Assembly: GCA_900769745.1 (NCBI GenBank) | Contig: CAAGHX010000142.1 | Coordinates: 1 to 5,213 of the forward strand | Direction of reading: 5' to 3' | DNA from: an uncultured Alistipes sp. | GTDB taxonomy: Bacteria > Bacteroidota > Bacteroidia > Bacteroidales > Rikenellaceae | Length of the DNA stretch: 5,213 nucleotides | Shown: one piece after another, positions 1-4,419 of the stretch | Numbering within the stretch: position 1 is the first letter of the stretch | Layout: each line of letters begins with the position of its first letter | Position numbers and translations under genes: made by a program | Notes under the pieces: generated by a model | The model's database searches: none | What the model was told of the DNA's origin: nothing | What the model saw: only the letters and a program-made list of their open reading frames with translations

Positions 1-146
1 TCAACTCGCCGCCATTTGTGCCTATGATTTCGAATGCTATGAAGAATCGTGCGGCATTAGTTACAGGTATCAGCTCGGGACTTATCGGATATGCCGTAGG
101 CAACTACCTTGGCATCCTGATAGCGAAGCTATTACATTTACTCTAA
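1..146 (+). CDS. C-terminal end of a DUF819-like integral membrane protein (partial)
   Basis: Only the last 47 codons are present; the frame is open from the window edge (first full codon at 3) to TAA at 144-146. The visible peptide starts NSPPFVPMIS and ends in a glycine-rich hydrophobic helix (GLIGYAVGNYLGILIAKLL). The order of a short polar segment with a Pro pair, then Lys/Asn/Arg, then a Gly-rich helix with G-Y-x-x-G-x-Y-x-G matches my memory of the C-terminal transmembrane helix of DUF819 (YjcL-like) proteins. These are polytopic inner-membrane proteins of unknown substrate. The next gene starts 12 bases later on the same strand, so the two are probably co-transcribed. Family assignment is tentative because most of the protein is missing; another multi-helix transporter family is possible. 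Confidence 0.55.
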   Translation, partial: NSPPFVPMISNAMKNRAALVTGISSGLIGYAVGNYLGILIAKLLHLL

Positions 147-158
147 AACGGAACAATT

Positions 159-1634
159 ATGCGTAAATTTTTCGCTTTGACATTTGCAGCCGTGATGTTG
201 GTATCATTCAACGCATCGGCCGAACCAAAAAAGGAACAGAAGGATAACACCGAGGCTGTAGCAGCCGACGCCAAGAAGCAGACCGTAAAGAAGGGTTGGA
301 ACTTTGCGCCATTCCCATCGATAGGCTACAACAGCGACACCGGCTTCCAGATTGGTGCATTGTGCGAGATCTTCGACTACGGTGATGGCTCAACCTATCC
401 GGGCTACCGCCACAAGTTCAATGTCGATTTGTCGTGGACCACAAAGGATCAGGTTAAGCTCCACTTCTTCTACGACTCCAAATACCTTATCCCGAAGGTG
501 CGTTTGACATTTGCTGCAACATATATCCTTGCTCAGATGTATCCGTTTATGGGCTTTAATGGTAGCGCTTCGCCATATTACGAGCACTTTGCAAGTGGCA
601 AGAAGCAGGAGAATCGTGTGGCAATGTACAATATTAAGCGCAATATGATGCGTGTAATGGCGGACTTCCAGGGCGATATCACCTCGAATAAGTTCCGTTG
701 GGCTGCAGGTATCTCGTACTGGTGGTACGATATCCAGGATATCACCCTCAAGAAGAAGGGTGCACCTGCCTACGATACCACTCCGAACGACTATCTGACA
801 GGACAGGATGTTGGATATGCATCGTTGTGGCAGCTCTATAAGGCTGCAGGCCTTATCAAGGCCAACGAGGCTAATGGTGGCCACCACCTCGAGTTGAAGG
901 CGGGTTTGGTTTACGATAGCCGCGAGCACGAGGCTGATCCTTCGCGCGGTATCTGGGCCGAGGTTTATGCTTATGGCTCACCCGATATCCTCAATGGTCG
1001 TGGCAAGAATGGCTACAACTACCTCAAGTTGGCAGCTCACTTCCGCCAATATGTGCCACTCTGGAAGGATAAGATTGTATTTGCATACCACCTCGCATAT
1101 CAGGGCAAGTTGGCCGGTAATGCGCCATATTACACCTTGCAGAATATCAACACTCTCTACCTCCGCCAGATTATCTCGGATGGTTTGGGAAGTATCAACA
1201 CCGTGCGTGGCGTACCATACAACAGTGTGATTGGCGATGGCTATGCATGGGCAAATGTCGAGATGCGATTTAAGATTGTATCGTTCCGCTTTATAAAGCA
1301 GAACTTCTACCTCGCAACCAACCCATTCTTCGATATGGGCGCGTGCGTACAACCTTATCGCTTGGATGAGATGAAATCGGTACTCACAAATAACGAGTTT
1401 ACTCAGGCTGAGAAGAATCTTATCTATACAGGCCAGAAGGAGAAGCTGCACATGAGTGCAGGTGTAGGTCTTAAGTTGGCTATGAACCGCAACTTTATCC
1501 TCTCTGCCGAGGTTGCTGTGCCACTCAACACAACGGTTTATACCAATACCAACCTGAATGTTCCGGTTGATCAGCTTGTAACAAAGAAGTCGTATAAGCC
1601 GGGTGTAAATATCGGTTTGAACTACATCTTCTAA
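159..1634 (+). CDS. BamA/TamA-family (Omp85, D15 surface antigen) outer-membrane beta-barrel protein
   Basis: A 491-residue protein with a clear Sec signal peptide: positive MRK, a hydrophobic core and a signal peptidase I site after NASA, near residue 21. A charged, Lys/Glu/Ala-rich linker of about 25 residues follows, then a barrel with alternating polar and aromatic residues to the end. The opening strand (FAPFPSIGYNSDTGFQIGA, about 50-68) is typical of POTRA-less Bacteroidetes D15 proteins. Residues VRG at 349-351, followed by G and then N-x-E-x-R-F, correspond to the conserved L6 loop (VRGF/Y) of Omp85 barrels. The protein ends in Phe (NYIF), the usual signal for recognition by the BAM complex. 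BamA is about 800 residues with POTRA repeats; none fit here, so this is a barrel-only paralogue, unlikely to be BamA itself. Its cargo is unknown. It follows the DUF819-like gene by 12 bases and is closed by a strong terminator. The ATG at 159 is supported by the signal peptide directly after it. Confidence 0.85.
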   Translation: MRKFFALTFAAVMLVSFNASAEPKKEQKDNTEAVAADAKKQTVKKGWNFAPFPSIGYNSDTGFQIGALCEIFDYGDGSTYPGYRHKFNVDLSWTTKDQVKLHFFYDSKYLIPKVRLTFAATYILAQMYPFMGFNGSASPYYEHFASGKKQENRVAMYNIKRNMMRVMADFQGDITSNKFRWAAGISYWWYDIQDITLKKKGAPAYDTTPNDYLTGQDVGYASLWQLYKAAGLIKANEANGGHHLELKAGLVYDSREHEADPSRGIWAEVYAYGSPDILNGRGKNGYNYLKLAAHFRQYVPLWKDKIVFAYHLAYQGKLAGNAPYYTLQNINTLYLRQIISDGLGSINTVRGVPYNSVIGDGYAWANVEMRFKIVSFRFIKQNFYLATNPFFDMGACVQPYRLDEMKSVLTNNEFTQAEKNLIYTGQKEKLHMSAGVGLKLAMNRNFILSAEVAVPLNTTVYTNTNLNVPVDQLVTKKSYKPGVNIGLNYIF

Positions 1635-1653
1635 ATAGGGGTTACAACCACAA

Positions 1654-1692
1654 CGAGCCTGCTAAATATGCGTTTAGCAGGCTCGCTTTATT
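1654..1692 (+). terminator. Rho-independent terminator of the outer-membrane protein operon
   Basis: A perfect 13-bp stem (CGAGCCTGCTAAA at 1654-1666 pairing with 1673-1685) closes a 6-base loop (TATGCG). A T-rich tail (CTTTATTTATATTTT) follows. It begins 20 bases after the stop codon of the barrel protein. The tail has few consecutive Ts, but the stem is long and GC-rich at its base. The A-T end of the stem is at the loop, so on the minus strand it would lack a T-run. Confidence 0.85.
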
Positions 1693-1785
1693 TATATTTT
1701 ATATATTATTTGTATTTAAATTCTTTACTTACTACATCCATGGGACTCGAACGGTCGCAGAAGCCGAGAGCAGAGCGAAGAGAAG

Positions 1786-1880
1786 GCTGTTGCAATCGGA
1801 GATTGTTGTCTTTGGCTGATGTAGGCTAAAAATTTATTTTCAAAGAGATTCATCAGCTAAAGACAATAATTTGCGACAGC
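1786..1880 (+). other. Long interrupted inverted repeat, possible structured RNA
   Basis: Arms 1802-1821 and 1851-1870 pair over 20 consecutive positions around a 29-base A/T-rich loop. Below a 6-base one-sided bulge (1796-1801), a further 10 pairs form (1786-1795 with 1871-1880). Three positions are not Watson-Crick (1805/1867, 1814/1858, 1791/1875). All three are G-U pairs in plus-strand RNA and would be C-A mismatches in minus-strand RNA. This favours a selected plus-strand RNA helix over a chance DNA palindrome. No T-run follows, so it is not a simple terminator. I recognise no known RNA family. A repetitive palindromic element of the genome is an equally good explanation. Confidence 0.5.
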
Positions 1881-2099
1881 AAACAACAGTCGAAAGTAGA
1901 CAACTCTGCCGAGGCGCAACAAGCTGAACGAGTGCCTTTAGACGCACGAAAAAAGCGACTGCCGAATGACAGTCGCTTGTGCCACAGCGTGACAGATTAT
2001 CGAACCTTTGTTGAGGACTACATAAAGGTTGTAGAGTTTATTGATTGGTTGAAAGAAAACTACCCCGAAAAATCAAAATTTATCACGGAGAAGTTTTGA
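1830..2099 (+). pseudogene. Possible gene remnant, unidentified
   Basis: The frame is open from just after a TAA at 1827 to TGA at 2097-2099 (89 codons) but contains no ATG. The only usable starts are GTG at 1932 (55 residues), TTG at 1977 or GTG at 1989. The last 35 residues (TDYRTFVEDYIKVVEFIDWL and onwards, ending FITEKF) have protein-like composition: aromatic and acidic, and probably helical. The upstream part looks non-coding and overlaps the long hairpin and a minus-strand terminator. This may be the 3' end of a gene whose 5' end was lost, or a very short gene. It could also be chance. I recognise no family. Confidence 0.25.
1949..1978 (-). terminator. Rho-independent terminator downstream of the NERD gene
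   Basis: A 9-bp stem (AAGCGACTG at 1953-1961 with CAGTCGCTT at 1970-1978) and an 8-base loop. On the minus strand it is followed by a run of six T (complement of A 1949-1954, partly shared with the stem). The orientation fits transcription leaving the minus-strand NERD gene, whose stop codon is about 130 bases away. There is no T-run on the plus strand. Confidence 0.7.
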
Positions 2100-2111
2100 T
2101 TACTTATTCAT

Positions 2112-2894
2112 CTAAAACATTCCCTTGCGCCTATTCAATCTAAAAAAGCGTGGAGTGCAGGAGTATGTCGATTGGTATTTACCTAAAATTGTATTTTGAA
2201 TTTTCTGAATATGCGCAAATCTAATAGCATCATTATTTCCATTTTCAACAGCAGATTGTAAAATTCGCATAATCTCCCACTTGTCTGCATATACAGCAGG
2301 TTGGGAGCTTTTCATAATGTGTCGGATAAGTTTTACAACTTCTTTTGGATATACTACCCAACAATTAGCAGGAACATTACTTAATTTTCTCACTACACTT
2401 GATCCATCAAATACAATAATCGAGTATATTGGTACATTATTTAACTGTTCAGCAGAATTCCGTAATGCAGAGATATGGACTTCGTTTTGCTTTATAGGGT
2501 TATAAAACTGATGTTTTTCCCGTCCATAAGCCAATACTTGAGTCCACTTATTATGATTTGCATTCCCAAATATCCACCCACTGTAATCTTTTACCTCAAA
2601 CACAAATATCCCCACATTCGTAGGAACAACTAAATCTACTTGCGCATATCCACTTTTATTAGGGATATATAGGTCATGAAAGATTGTTGAAGAAGGAATA
2701 CCCCCCTTTATAAGACGATATATCAATTCTCTCTCGGATGATTCTCCACGCGAAAGAGGTGTAACAGTGCTTATTATCTCTCGTTTTTTATACTCATAGA
2801 GAATCTTGAGAATTGTCGCAACGATAAACGCAACTGCTACTAAAACCAATATTATGGGCAGTAAAACGAAATGTACAAGTAGTGTAGAGTACAA
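2112..2894 (-). CDS. NERD-domain (nuclease-related) membrane-anchored protein, probably missing its original 5' end
   Basis: The 260-residue frame has one hydrophobic segment near the N-terminus (about residues 8-32), then a Lys/Arg/Glu-rich cytoplasmic linker and a NERD domain at about 49-160. Its marks are G50-E51 with E54/E56 at the start, the AQVDLVV strand (D87), GIFVFEVKDYSGWIFG (E100, K102), W117 and N132-P133 with Q136. D87 and the E-x-K pair match the PD-(D/E)XK nuclease-like core of the family. Nuclease activity is predicted only by homology and the target is unknown. The C-terminal 100 residues are not recognised. The frame has no ATG before the domain: the first residue given is a TTG, and an in-frame TAA lies at 2925-2927. 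The first dozen codons contain a 14-bp repeat shared with the region to the right. I therefore infer that the native start was cut off by element insertion at about 2855-2875. The gene is visibly richer in A+T than the barrel gene. Translation of the present form is uncertain. Confidence 0.75.
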   Translation of the reverse strand: MYSTLLVHFVLLPIILVLVAVAFIVATILKILYEYKKREIISTVTPLSRGESSERELIYRLIKGGIPSSTIFHDLYIPNKSGYAQVDLVVPTNVGIFVFEVKDYSGWIFGNANHNKWTQVLAYGREKHQFYNPIKQNEVHISALRNSAEQLNNVPIYSIIVFDGSSVVRKLSNVPANCWVVYPKEVVKLIRHIMKSSQPAVYADKWEIMRILQSAVENGNNDAIRFAHIQKIQNTILGKYQSTYSCTPRFFRLNRRKGMF

Positions 2895-2973
2895 AAGAGG
2901 GTTAGTAGCGTAGTAGTCAGTGAGTTACGGAGGAGTGTGTAAAATCGACGGGCAAAACGAAATGTACATTTAC

Positions 2974-3022
2974 TTGGATTTTACTTGGATAAACCATCGG
3001 GCTGTTGGGTTGTAAGTTGGAT
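2974..3022 (+). repeat. Phased TTGGRT motif cluster, left
   Basis: TTGGRT starts at 2974, 2985, 3005 and 3017, spaced 11, 20 and 12 bases, about one or two helical turns. The first two belong to an exact tandem 11-mer, TTTACTTGGAT (2969-2979 and 2980-2990). The spacing would put the motifs on one face of the DNA, as expected for a cooperative binding protein. The protein is not known. Confidence 0.5.
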
Positions 3023-3023
3023 T

Positions 3024-3031
3024 TACCTTTG
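3024..3031 (+). promoter_or_regulatory. Possible -7 promoter element (TACCTTTG)
   Basis: This octamer fits the Bacteroidetes -7 consensus TAnnTTTG and lies directly after the left TTGGRT cluster. There is no well-placed -33 TTTG, and the start site would fall at about the base where the next terminator hairpin begins. It is either a chance match or the source of a very short transcript. Confidence 0.25.
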
Positions 3032-3039
3032 ATTTATAC

Positions 3040-3068
3040 GGGGCGTTACTTCGGTTTCGCCCTTTTTT
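3040..3068 (+). terminator. Plus-strand terminator with a TTCG tetraloop
   Basis: GGGCG (3041-3045) pairs with CGCCC (3058-3062). Inside, AC/GT (3048-3049 with 3054-3055) closes a TTCG tetraloop, flanked by TT/TT mismatches. A run of six T (3063-3068) follows at once. This is a textbook rho-independent terminator for rightward transcription. No plus-strand gene lies within 900 bases upstream, so it probably blocks outside transcription from entering the element. Confidence 0.75.
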
Positions 3069-3158
3069 CGTGCCTAAATGTACCCCCACAGATGCGTAGA
3101 GCCGTGAAATCGCCTAAAATCGGGCAATACGGCGGGAATACTTAAACGCCTGTAAAAC

Positions 3159-3191
3159 GGCGGTCAAACACCGCTCAAACAGCAGTCAATC
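3159..3191 (+). repeat. Three degenerate tandem 11-mers (consensus about nnCngTCAAaC)
   Basis: GGCGGTCAAAC, ACCGCTCAAAC and AGCAGTCAATC follow each other without gaps. The shared part is TCAAAC or TCAATC at the end of each unit. The 11-base period again matches about one helical turn. The array sits about 12 bases before the inverted copy of the 14-bp end repeat. Its function is unknown. Confidence 0.45.
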
Positions 3192-3241
3192 GGACAAAAA
3201 TTGCACATTTCGTTTTGTCGAAAAAACACCCTCAAAATGGG

Positions 3242-3271
3242 TTGGATAGCGAGTTGGGTCGCAGTTTGGGT
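3242..3271 (+). repeat. Phased TTGGRT motif cluster, right
   Basis: TTGGAT, TTGGGT and TTGGGT start at 3242, 3254 and 3266, exactly 12 bases apart, each followed by a base or two and GC (ATAGC, GTCGC, GTAGC). Same motif and orientation as the left cluster 225 bases away, which suggests the same binding protein. Confidence 0.5.
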
Positions 3272-3284
3272 AGCAAAAAACAAA

Positions 3285-3351
3285 CGATAAACACCCCTAT
3301 ACTGACAAAAATAGGGGTAAAATCGGGCGATTTTCAGCGATAAACACCCCT
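3285..3351. repeat. 14-bp direct repeat CGATAAACACCCCT with an internal hairpin and palindrome
   Basis: Exact copies of CGATAAACACCCCT lie at 3285-3298 and 3338-3351, 53 bases apart. Between them, ACCCCTAT (3293-3300) pairs with ATAGGGGT (3311-3318) around a 10-base loop. AAAATCG/CGATTTT (3319-3325, 3328-3334) forms a palindrome with a 2-base centre. The arrangement suggests protein-binding sites near the end of the repressor transcript. The binding protein is unknown. Confidence 0.5.
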
Positions 3352-3386
3352 TTAATGCACGATTTTGACGGGTTTTGCAAGAATAC

Positions 3387-3426
3387 AAAAAGGGCGTAAC
3401 ACGCTATAAAATAGCATTTTACGCCC
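3387..3426 (-). terminator. Rho-independent terminator of the repressor gene
   Basis: GGGCGTAA (3392-3399) pairs with TTACGCCC (3419-3426). Above a 3x3 internal loop, GCTAT (3403-3407) pairs with ATAGC (3411-3415) around AAA. Read leftward, the stem is followed by TTTTT (complement of 3387-3391). It begins 44 bases after the repressor stop codon, on the correct strand. Confidence 0.8.
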
Positions 3427-3469
3427 AAAATATCGGTATCTTGCCCCACAAAAGGGGGGTATTTATCCA

Positions 3470-4111
3470 TTAAAAGAACTTTTTGGCACAGCCCAGGATC
3501 TGCCACACACCTGTAATAATTGACTTGGGAATTTCCTGCTCATCATATTCTTTATTTATAGGTTCAAGTATGATGTAGTCGGGGTTCGGCGACTTGCGTA
3601 CACGCTTAACAGTTCTCCATTCGTTTGTCATAATACCGTAAACCTCACCGTAAAGCATATATGTTTGCCAATCTTCAACTTTGCGCAATGCTATGATGTC
3701 GCCATTGCTTATGAGCGGCTCCATCGAATGTCCTGTGATGTTTGCCCAGCTGTCGGCTTTGTTATATTGTGGAATGTTAATATAACCCGCAGGGAGTTTT
3801 GTTTGGTCATTAAGGACAAAATCAAAACCTCCACAAAAATCAACATCGTAATAAGGCACGCCCGTCGCTTGTGTCGATAATTCCTCAACTGCTGCCACAT
3901 TTAATAAATCAAAGCGATTTATTTTGAACGCTTCAATGAATTTATCAAGGAATACATCAGTAATTCCTCTGCCTCCATTTATTATATTGTTGATATACTG
4001 TGGTTTTACCCCTAATCTCTCTGCGATTTCCGCCTTTGAAATACCTTGTTTTTTAAGGTTTTCAATCTCGTTTTTGAGCCACAGTTCTTTGAGTATTGCG
4101 ATTTTTTCCAT
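3470..4111 (-). CDS. CI/LexA-like phage repressor: N-terminal HTH plus S24 self-cleaving peptidase domain
   Basis: The ATG at 4111-4109 gives 213 residues. A TTG four codons upstream could extend it, but ATG is the better start. Residues about 23-50 (GISKAEIAERLGVKPQYINN and onwards) form an HTH like those of XRE/CI repressors. The C-terminal half is an S24 (LexA/UmuD/CI) peptidase. C93-G94 in VDFCGGF is the likely self-cleavage site (Ala-Gly or Cys-Gly in the family). S129 in TGHSMEP is the nucleophile and K169 in WRTVKRV the general base, 40 residues apart as usual. The length is normal and all key residues are present, so the protein should be active and inducible by DNA damage through RecA. 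It would bind the two palindromic operators (3903-3923, inside this gene, and 4148-4166), hold the divergent early operon silent and probably control its own synthesis. A terminator follows. The DNA targets are inferred from symmetry, not shown. Confidence 0.9.
   Translation of the reverse strand: MEKIAILKELWLKNEIENLKKQGISKAEIAERLGVKPQYINNIINGGRGITDVFLDKFIEAFKINRFDLLNVAAVEELSTQATGVPYYDVDFCGGFDFVLNDQTKLPAGYINIPQYNKADSWANITGHSMEPLISNGDIIALRKVEDWQTYMLYGEVYGIMTNEWRTVKRVRKSPNPDYIILEPINKEYDEQEIPKSIITGVWQILGCAKKFF
3903..3923. promoter_or_regulatory. Putative repressor operator O2, inside the repressor gene
   Basis: The palindrome is AATAAATC (3903-3910), spacer AAAGC, then GATTTATT (3916-3923). From 3901 to 3922 it differs from the promoter operator at one base only. 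It encodes the NRFDLL stretch of the repressor (residues 65-70), so coding and operator functions would overlap. Its centre is 244 bp from the centre of O1. Binding here could block leftward transcription or allow looping between the sites. Confidence 0.65.
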
Positions 4112-4140
4112 ATAATAACTCAAAATAATTTACTTTTTTC

Positions 4141-4171
4141 TTGCTTAATAAATCAAAACGATTTATATTTG
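4141..4171 (+). promoter_or_regulatory. Rightward early promoter (Bacteroidetes -33/-7 type)
   Basis: TATATTTG at 4164-4171 is a perfect TAnnTTTG -7 element. A TTG at 4141-4143, 20 bases upstream, serves as the -33 element. The start site should lie near 4177, leaving a leader of about 45 bases before the first early gene at 4224. The operator fills the spacer and overlaps the -7 box, so bound repressor would exclude RNA polymerase. Confidence 0.7.
4148..4166. promoter_or_regulatory. Putative repressor operator O1 in the rightward early promoter
   Basis: A 19-bp palindrome: ATAAATC (4148-4154), spacer AAAAC, GATTTAT (4160-4166). It sits between the -33 and -7 elements and overlaps the first three bases of the -7 box. 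A nearly identical copy lies inside the repressor gene at 3903-3923. Because the recurring sequence is palindromic and placed in the promoter, it is the best candidate for the CI-like repressor's binding site. The Cro/Ner-like protein may bind it too. Confidence 0.75.
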
Positions 4172-4200
4172 CATCGGATTTCAAAATGAAACTTGCGGGA

Positions 4201-4234
4201 CAAATATAATAAAAATAATCGATATGATAGCAAA
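4201..4234 (-). promoter_or_regulatory. Possible leftward promoter for the repressor gene
   Basis: On the minus strand, TATATTTG (4208-4201) fits TAnnTTTG. TTTG (4234-4231) lies 22 bases upstream, slightly longer than the usual spacer. The start would be near 4195, about 17 bases to the right of the rightward start, so the two promoters would face each other and overlap. Leftward transcripts would cross O1 about 30-45 bases after initiation. The -7 match is good and the -33 match is weaker. Confidence 0.45.
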
Positions 4235-4400
4235 AGTAGTAATACAACACGGTGAGCATAAGGAGCTCGGCAGGATATTCAGGGTGTCGCAGCCGACAAT
4301 TCGCCGAGCGTTGAACGGTGAAACCAATACACCACTCGCAAAGAAGATCCGCACGGCTGCAATTAAGCGTGGCGGAGTAGTAATGGTAGCAAAACAATAA
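4224..4400 (+). CDS. Small HTH DNA-binding protein, Cro/Ner-like
   Basis: A 58-residue protein, first gene of the rightward operon and divergent from the repressor. Residues about 13-32 (KELGRIFRVSQPTIRRALNG) form an HTH: a helix with LGRIF, a turn at VSQ and a recognition helix PTIRRALNG. A basic segment follows (KKIRTAAIKRGG). Size, position and fold match the Cro (lambdoid) or Ner (Mu) role, that is, turning down the repressor and early promoters after induction. Its DNA target is not shown; the two palindromic operators are candidates. A start at 4224 is the first ATG in frame after the promoter and has an A/T-rich leader. The next gene starts 19 bases downstream. Confidence 0.75.
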   Translation: MIAKVVIQHGEHKELGRIFRVSQPTIRRALNGETNTPLAKKIRTAAIKRGGVVMVAKQ

Positions 4401-4419
4401 CTAAATAAGTCGCAGAACA

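Larger units (their letters stand above)
2863..3216. repeat. Dispersed 14-bp repeat AAAACGAAATGTAC: putative element-end (transposase-binding) sites
   Basis: Two exact direct copies lie at 2863-2876 (inside the start of the NERD frame) and 2954-2967. An inverted copy with one change (GCACATTTCGTTTT) lies at 3203-3216, and a partial copy (AAATGTAC) at 3076-3083. The first two also share GGGCA a few bases upstream, and the third shares the purine-CAAAACG start. Several copies in mixed orientation within 355 bp, beside a phage repressor and absent elsewhere in the window, resemble the L1-L3 transposase sites at the left end of Mu. The sequence is not that of Mu, so this is an analogy only. Replication or regulator binding sites are alternatives. 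Confidence 0.6.
2895..3469. other. Gene-free, repeat-rich stretch between NERD and repressor: inferred left end of the prophage
   Basis: I see no credible coding region in these 575 bases. The open frames on the minus strand have no start context and cross the terminator and repeats. What the stretch does hold is copies of the 14-bp end repeat, seven TTGGRT motifs in two phased clusters, an 11-bp tandem triplet, a duplicated CGATAAACACCCCT with a hairpin, TAAAATCGGGC at 3115-3125 and 3318-3328 (near-copy at 2940-2953), and one terminator per strand. This density is unlike an ordinary intergenic gap and suits an element end with protein-binding sites. Confidence 0.55.

Noticed and set aside
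208..1451. Open frames antisense or out of frame to the outer-membrane protein gene
   Set aside because: The plus-strand frame has a signal peptide, the VRG motif and a terminal Phe; the others are shadows.
2003..2030. Inverted repeat AACCTTT/AAAGGTT with a 14-base loop
   Set aside because: Seven A/T-rich pairs, no T-run, inside a possible coding remnant; expected by chance.
2895..3469. CRISPR array or plasmid-type iterons
   Set aside because: The repeats are short (6-14 bases), of several unrelated sequences and without regular spacers, and there is no Cas or Rep gene in the window.
3164..3506. Minus-strand open frames of 69-74 codons between the repressor and the end repeats
   Set aside because: They overlap each other, the terminator and repeat arrays, have Cys/Arg-rich unnatural composition and no start context.
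4186..4209. Seven-codon ATG frame in the early leader (MKLAGQI)
   Set aside because: Too short to support as a leader peptide; no attenuator structure is visible around it.
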